Positions 63,218 to 64,000 of a stretch of DNA of 64,000 bases are shown piece by piece (position 1 is the first letter of the stretch; each line of letters opens with the position of its first letter). This DNA comes from Vulcanimicrobiota bacterium (GTDB taxonomy: Bacteria; Vulcanimicrobiota; Vulcanimicrobiia; Vulcanimicrobiales; Vulcanimicrobiaceae). The stretch is from NCBI GenBank assembly GCA_003161435.1, contig PMOS01000002.1, positions 1 through 64,000 of the forward strand. Reading direction: 5' to 3'. The position numbers were made by a program, and so were the translations under genes. The notes beneath the pieces were generated by a model that saw only the letters and a program-made list of their open reading frames with translations, was not told the DNA's origin and did not search any database.

Positions 63218-64000
63218 ATGCCGCTCGTGTTCGAGCGGCGGTCCTCCGAGATCGAGCAGAGCTATCGTCGCTGTCGTGAGATCACCAAGACGTGCTCGAA
63301 GACGTTTTACTTCGCCTCGCTGTTCTTGCCGCCCGACAAGCGCAAGGCGATTTGGGCGATCTACGCGTTGTGCCGGACCGCCGACGACATCGCCGACACA
63401 TCCGATTCCCCCGAGATGCGCCTTGCCAAGCTGAACGCGTGGCAGCATGAGCTCGTCGCGGCCTTCTCAGGCCGGCCCAAACAGCCGGCGATGGTGGCGG
63501 TCGCCGATACGGCGCGCCGCTACGACGTCTCGATCCGGCCGGCTTTGCAACTGCTCGAAGGTGCGCGCAAAGACATCACGGTGCAGCGCTACGACACGTA
63601 CGAAGAGTTGCTCGAGTACTGCTATTTGGTGGCGTCGACCGTCGGGTTGCTGGTCAGCCCGATCCTCGGTTACGAGCCGGGCGCGCTCGAGTACGGGGTC
63701 GCGCTCGGGCGGGCGATGCAGATGACCAACATCCTGCGGGACGTCGGCGAGGACGCGCGCATGGGCCGGATCTATCTCCCCGCCGAGGATATGCGCCGGT
63801 TCGGGTACACCGAGCACAAGTTGCTGCGGGGCGTGGTCGACGCGGAATTCATCGCTTTGATGTCATTTCAGATCGCACGCGTGCGCGAGCTGTACCGGTC
63901 GGCGGCGCCGGGGATCGCCCTGCTCTCGCCGGAGAGCCGCTACACGGTCCGTCTCGCGCTCGCGCTCTACGGCCGCATTCTCGACCGGATCGAAGCAAAC
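63218..64000 (+). CDS. phytoene/squalene synthase family protein, 3' end missing
   Basis: An open frame of 261 codons runs off the window. It has the family hallmarks: SKTFYFASLFLPPDKRKAIW, the first aspartate-rich motif in RTADDIADT, and the second in TNILRDVGEDARMGRIYLP. These residues bind the metal for head-to-head condensation of prenyl diphosphates, giving phytoene (from GGPP) or presqualene/squalene (from FPP). The TNILRD...RIYLP pattern leans to the CrtB type. ATG 63218 is used; an in-frame GTG at 63191 is an alternative. Neighbouring pathway genes would lie beyond the window. Confidence 0.9.
   Translation, partial: MPLVFERRSSEIEQSYRRCREITKTCSKTFYFASLFLPPDKRKAIWAIYALCRTADDIADTSDSPEMRLAKLNAWQHELVAAFSGRPKQPAMVAVADTARRYDVSIRPALQLLEGARKDITVQRYDTYEELLEYCYLVASTVGLLVSPILGYEPGALEYGVALGRAMQMTNILRDVGEDARMGRIYLPAEDMRRFGYTEHKLLRGVVDAEFIALMSFQIARVRELYRSAAPGIALLSPESRYTVRLALALYGRILDRIEAN

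Overview
The window is high-GC bacterial DNA with tightly packed genes, frequent GTG and TTG starts and many 1-4 nt stop/start overlaps. It encodes a diderm: there are LPS-transport-type genes (lptC, lptD, lptF), apolipoprotein N-acyltransferase, many lipoprotein signal peptides and a meso-DAP-type MurE. The combination of KGG-repeat proteins, a CofE-like gene inside the division/cell-wall cluster and a Vgb-like beta-propeller fits a Candidatus Eremiobacterota (WPS-2)-like organism. That placement is inference and was not tested by search.

Layout. 1-5.5 kb: the end of a secreted Vgb-like propeller protein, a VOC protein, a secreted phosphoesterase and a three-subunit proton-translocating transhydrogenase. 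5.6-13.4 kb: a lipoprotein, an acyltransferase, an ABC solute-binding protein, a very large ATP-dependent LuxR regulator, and divergent genes for the last ring-cleavage steps of a gentisate-type pathway. 13.6-21.5 kb: small zinc-ribbon and secreted proteins, an alpha-2-macroglobulin-like protein, DNA polymerase I, a DUF192 protein. 21.5-22.8 kb: a less GC-rich Xre-RES toxin-antitoxin module. 22.8-29.7 kb: an ABC exporter pair, mutM, a ribosomal-protein-S1-like gene whose best start is ATT, a DUF1003 protein, coaE and membrane/secreted proteins. 29.7-32 kb: a D-aminoacylase-like amidohydrolase and two tandem KGG proteins. 32-41.2 kb: envelope genes on the minus strand (lnt-lptC, and a run leading to lptF-lptD), ending in a 55-residue metallothionein gene next to a ~200-bp inverted-repeat element. 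41.4-57.1 kb: a long plus-strand dcw cluster (mraZ, rsmH, ftsL, ftsI, murE, murF, cofE-like, mraY, murD, ftsW, GNAT, murG, murC, murB, ddl) behind a promoter overlapped by 10-bp-spaced MraZ boxes; ftsQ, ftsA and ftsZ do not follow. 57.2-64 kb: a zinc ribbon, a TPR-LuxR regulator, an SDR/aldehyde dehydrogenase pair, a CreD-like membrane protein behind two CTTTG-N5-CAAAG sites, and the start of a phytoene/squalene synthase gene.

How they work together. The dcw cluster supplies the lipid II pathway (MurA is not in the window), lipid I/II assembly and the FtsL/FtsI/FtsW septal machinery, nearly all translationally coupled. The Lpt and Lnt genes serve outer-membrane assembly. The most notable features are the CofE-like enzyme coupled between murF and mraY, the metallothionein gene and neighbouring palindromic element, and a recurring pattern in which the protein family requires an N-terminus for which only ATT, ATC or CTG codons are available. 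No rRNA, tRNA, CRISPR array, prophage or insertion sequence was recognised.
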